From positions 1 through 7,159 of the forward strand of contig CAMVYG010000111.1 in assembly GCA_947171615.1 (NCBI GenBank): DNA of 7,159 bases. Reading direction: 5' to 3'. Under the pieces are notes generated by a model that saw only the letters and a program-made list of their open reading frames with translations, was not told the DNA's origin and ran no database searches. A program made the translations under genes and the position numbers. Source of the DNA: an uncultured Clostridia bacterium. GTDB taxonomy: Bacteria > Bacillota > Clostridia > Oscillospirales > Acutalibacteraceae. Each line of letters begins with the position of its first letter. Position 1 is the stretch's first letter. Positions 6,207 through 7,159 of the stretch are shown here, piece after piece.

Positions 6207-6321
6207 ATCATAAAATGGGTTTGTATACGTCTTGGAATAGTTTTGGACGGAAATGACGGAAGAGGAAAGTCCTGAAGACGCTTGGTGAAAATTAGGAGCG
6301 GCGGGACAAGGAAGGTGCAGG
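6207..6321 (+). other. Untranslated leader of the mreB-like gene
   Basis: This leader between the predicted transcription start and the mreB-like ATG matches no riboswitch class that I recognise. Two tiny frames lie in it: a 13-codon frame from ATG at 6215 to TGA at 6254-6256, and an 11-codon frame from ATG at 6253 to TGA at 6286-6288, overlapping as ATGA. Neither has a good ribosome site. The leader ends in the strong site AAGGAAGG (6308-6315). Confidence 0.4.
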
Positions 6322-7159
6322 ATGATAGGAACGGATATTGCCATTGACCTGGGAACTTCAAAATTTAAGATTTATCTGGACGGTAAAGGGATCGTTTTAA
6401 GCGAGCCCTCCATTATTGCTGTAGACAATTATACAGATGAGGTGATCGCCATCGGCTCGGAGGCCTATGACATGCTGGGCCGCACTTCGGACCGCATTAC
6501 GGTAGCCCGGCCTTTGGCAAACGGCGTCATCTCCGACCTTTCCATGGCGGAGCACCTCATCAACCATTATCTGAAGCAGGTCAGCAGCAGCCGGGTGTTT
6601 ATGCCCCGGGTGGTGGTAAGCGTTCCCTGCGGGCTGACCGAGGTGGAAAAGCGCGCTGTGGTAGACGCCATCGGCGCGGCAGGCGTGCGGAAGGTGTGTC
6701 TGATCGAGGAGCCGGTAGCGGCGGCCATCGGCGCGGGGGTGGATATTGCAGTGCCCCACGGCACTATGATCGTGGATATCGGCCAGGGTACCACCGATAT
6801 GGCGGTAATTTCTCTGAACGGCATTGCCATTGCCAACTCGATCCATACCGCCGGAGACGATTTTAACGACGCCATCATCAAATATGTGCGCAGGAAATTT
6901 AACCTGGTGATCGGGGACCGCATGGCGGAGGAAGCGAAAATCGCCATCGGCTGCGCCTATCCCAGAAAGAAATTGCTCACCTTTACCCTGAAGGGCAGAA
7001 ACGCCATGAGCGGTCTGCCGGAAACCACCGTGATGAATTCCGATGAAATGATCGAGGCGTTGATCGAGCCGGCCATTTCCATTATCAAAACGGTGCAGGC
7101 CACTTTGGAGGAGACCCCGCCGGAGCTGTTGGCGGATATCTTTACCGACGGTATTTATC
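6322..7159 (+). CDS. mreB: MreB-family actin-like cell-shape protein, 3' end cut by the window
   Basis: MreB/Mbl proteins polymerise on the inner face of the membrane and guide the cell-wall elongation machinery of rod-shaped cells. The visible 279 codons are about four fifths of a usual 330-345-residue protein. Actin-fold motifs seen are phosphate-1 IDLGTSKFKIY (8-18), the region ARPLANGVISDL (62-73), VVVSVPCGLTEVEKRAV (97-113), the connect-1-type segment CLIEEPVAAAIGAGVDI (126-142) with the catalytic-region glutamates, phosphate-2 MIVDIGQGTTDMAVISLNG (149-167), and AGDDFNDAIIKYVRRKFNLVIGDRMAEEAKIAIG (177-210). The usual phosphate-2 DIGGGTTE is DIGQGTTD here, and phosphate-1 lacks the common TANT. 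The adenosine-binding GGG segment would fall just beyond the edge. The start has ribosome site AAGGAAGG 6 bases upstream, with its own promoter further back. It could be a divergent paralogue (Mbl or MreBH-like) rather than the main MreB. Confidence 0.92.
   Translation, partial: MIGTDIAIDLGTSKFKIYLDGKGIVLSEPSIIAVDNYTDEVIAIGSEAYDMLGRTSDRITVARPLANGVISDLSMAEHLINHYLKQVSSSRVFMPRVVVSVPCGLTEVEKRAVVDAIGAAGVRKVCLIEEPVAAAIGAGVDIAVPHGTMIVDIGQGTTDMAVISLNGIAIANSIHTAGDDFNDAIIKYVRRKFNLVIGDRMAEEAKIAIGCAYPRKKLLTFTLKGRNAMSGLPETTVMNSDEMIEALIEPAISIIKTVQATLEETPPELLADIFTDGIY

Noticed and set aside
6257..6270. GAGGAAAGTCC, identical to the conserved 5' core of bacterial RNase P RNA
   Set aside because: Only this 11-base match is present; none of the other conserved RNase P RNA regions appear in the short leader, so it is taken as coincidence.

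Overview
The window reads as chromosomal DNA from a Gram-positive, low-to-mid-GC member of the Clostridia, probably an Oscillospirales/Ruminococcaceae-type gut anaerobe. This is inferred from three things: an S-box (SAM-I) riboswitch and consensus sigma-A promoters, the Firmicutes-style set metK, RecD2-type helicase (no RecBC beside it) and MreB, and coding regions that are visibly GC-rich set against very AT-rich intergenic DNA. No taxonomic search was possible. All supported genes lie on the + strand.

Layout. Positions 1-125 are an extremely AT-rich non-coding stretch running into a perfect-consensus promoter (126-154). Next come a complete SAM-I riboswitch (178-303), its intrinsic terminator (310-341) and metK (399-1574, S-adenosylmethionine synthetase). 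Together these form a textbook product-feedback unit: when SAM is abundant the leader terminates before metK. Downstream is a degraded gene of the small GIY-YIG-like family (1644-1988) with two in-frame stop codons, followed by a perfect 24-bp palindrome that may be a weak terminator. A small single-pass membrane protein of unknown function (2116-2454) follows. Its stop codon touches a 140-bp structured element bounded by 15-bp inverted repeats (2454-2593). Immediately after come recD2 (2626-4842, 5'-3' DNA helicase), an MFS transporter (4937-6094), and the start of an mreB-family gene (6322 to the window edge) with its own extended -10 promoter and a leader of about 115 nt.

How the genes fit together. 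metK is an independently regulated unit. The small membrane protein, recD2 and the MFS transporter are co-directional with no convincing terminator between them and may be co-transcribed, although no shared pathway is evident. mreB starts a new transcription unit.

Nothing here amounts to a clear undescribed system such as a defence island, CRISPR array or biosynthetic cluster. The items most worth a second look are the 140-bp inverted-repeat element in front of recD2, the nonsense-interrupted GIY-YIG-like relic, the uncharacterised membrane protein, and the altered phosphate-binding loop of the MreB homologue.
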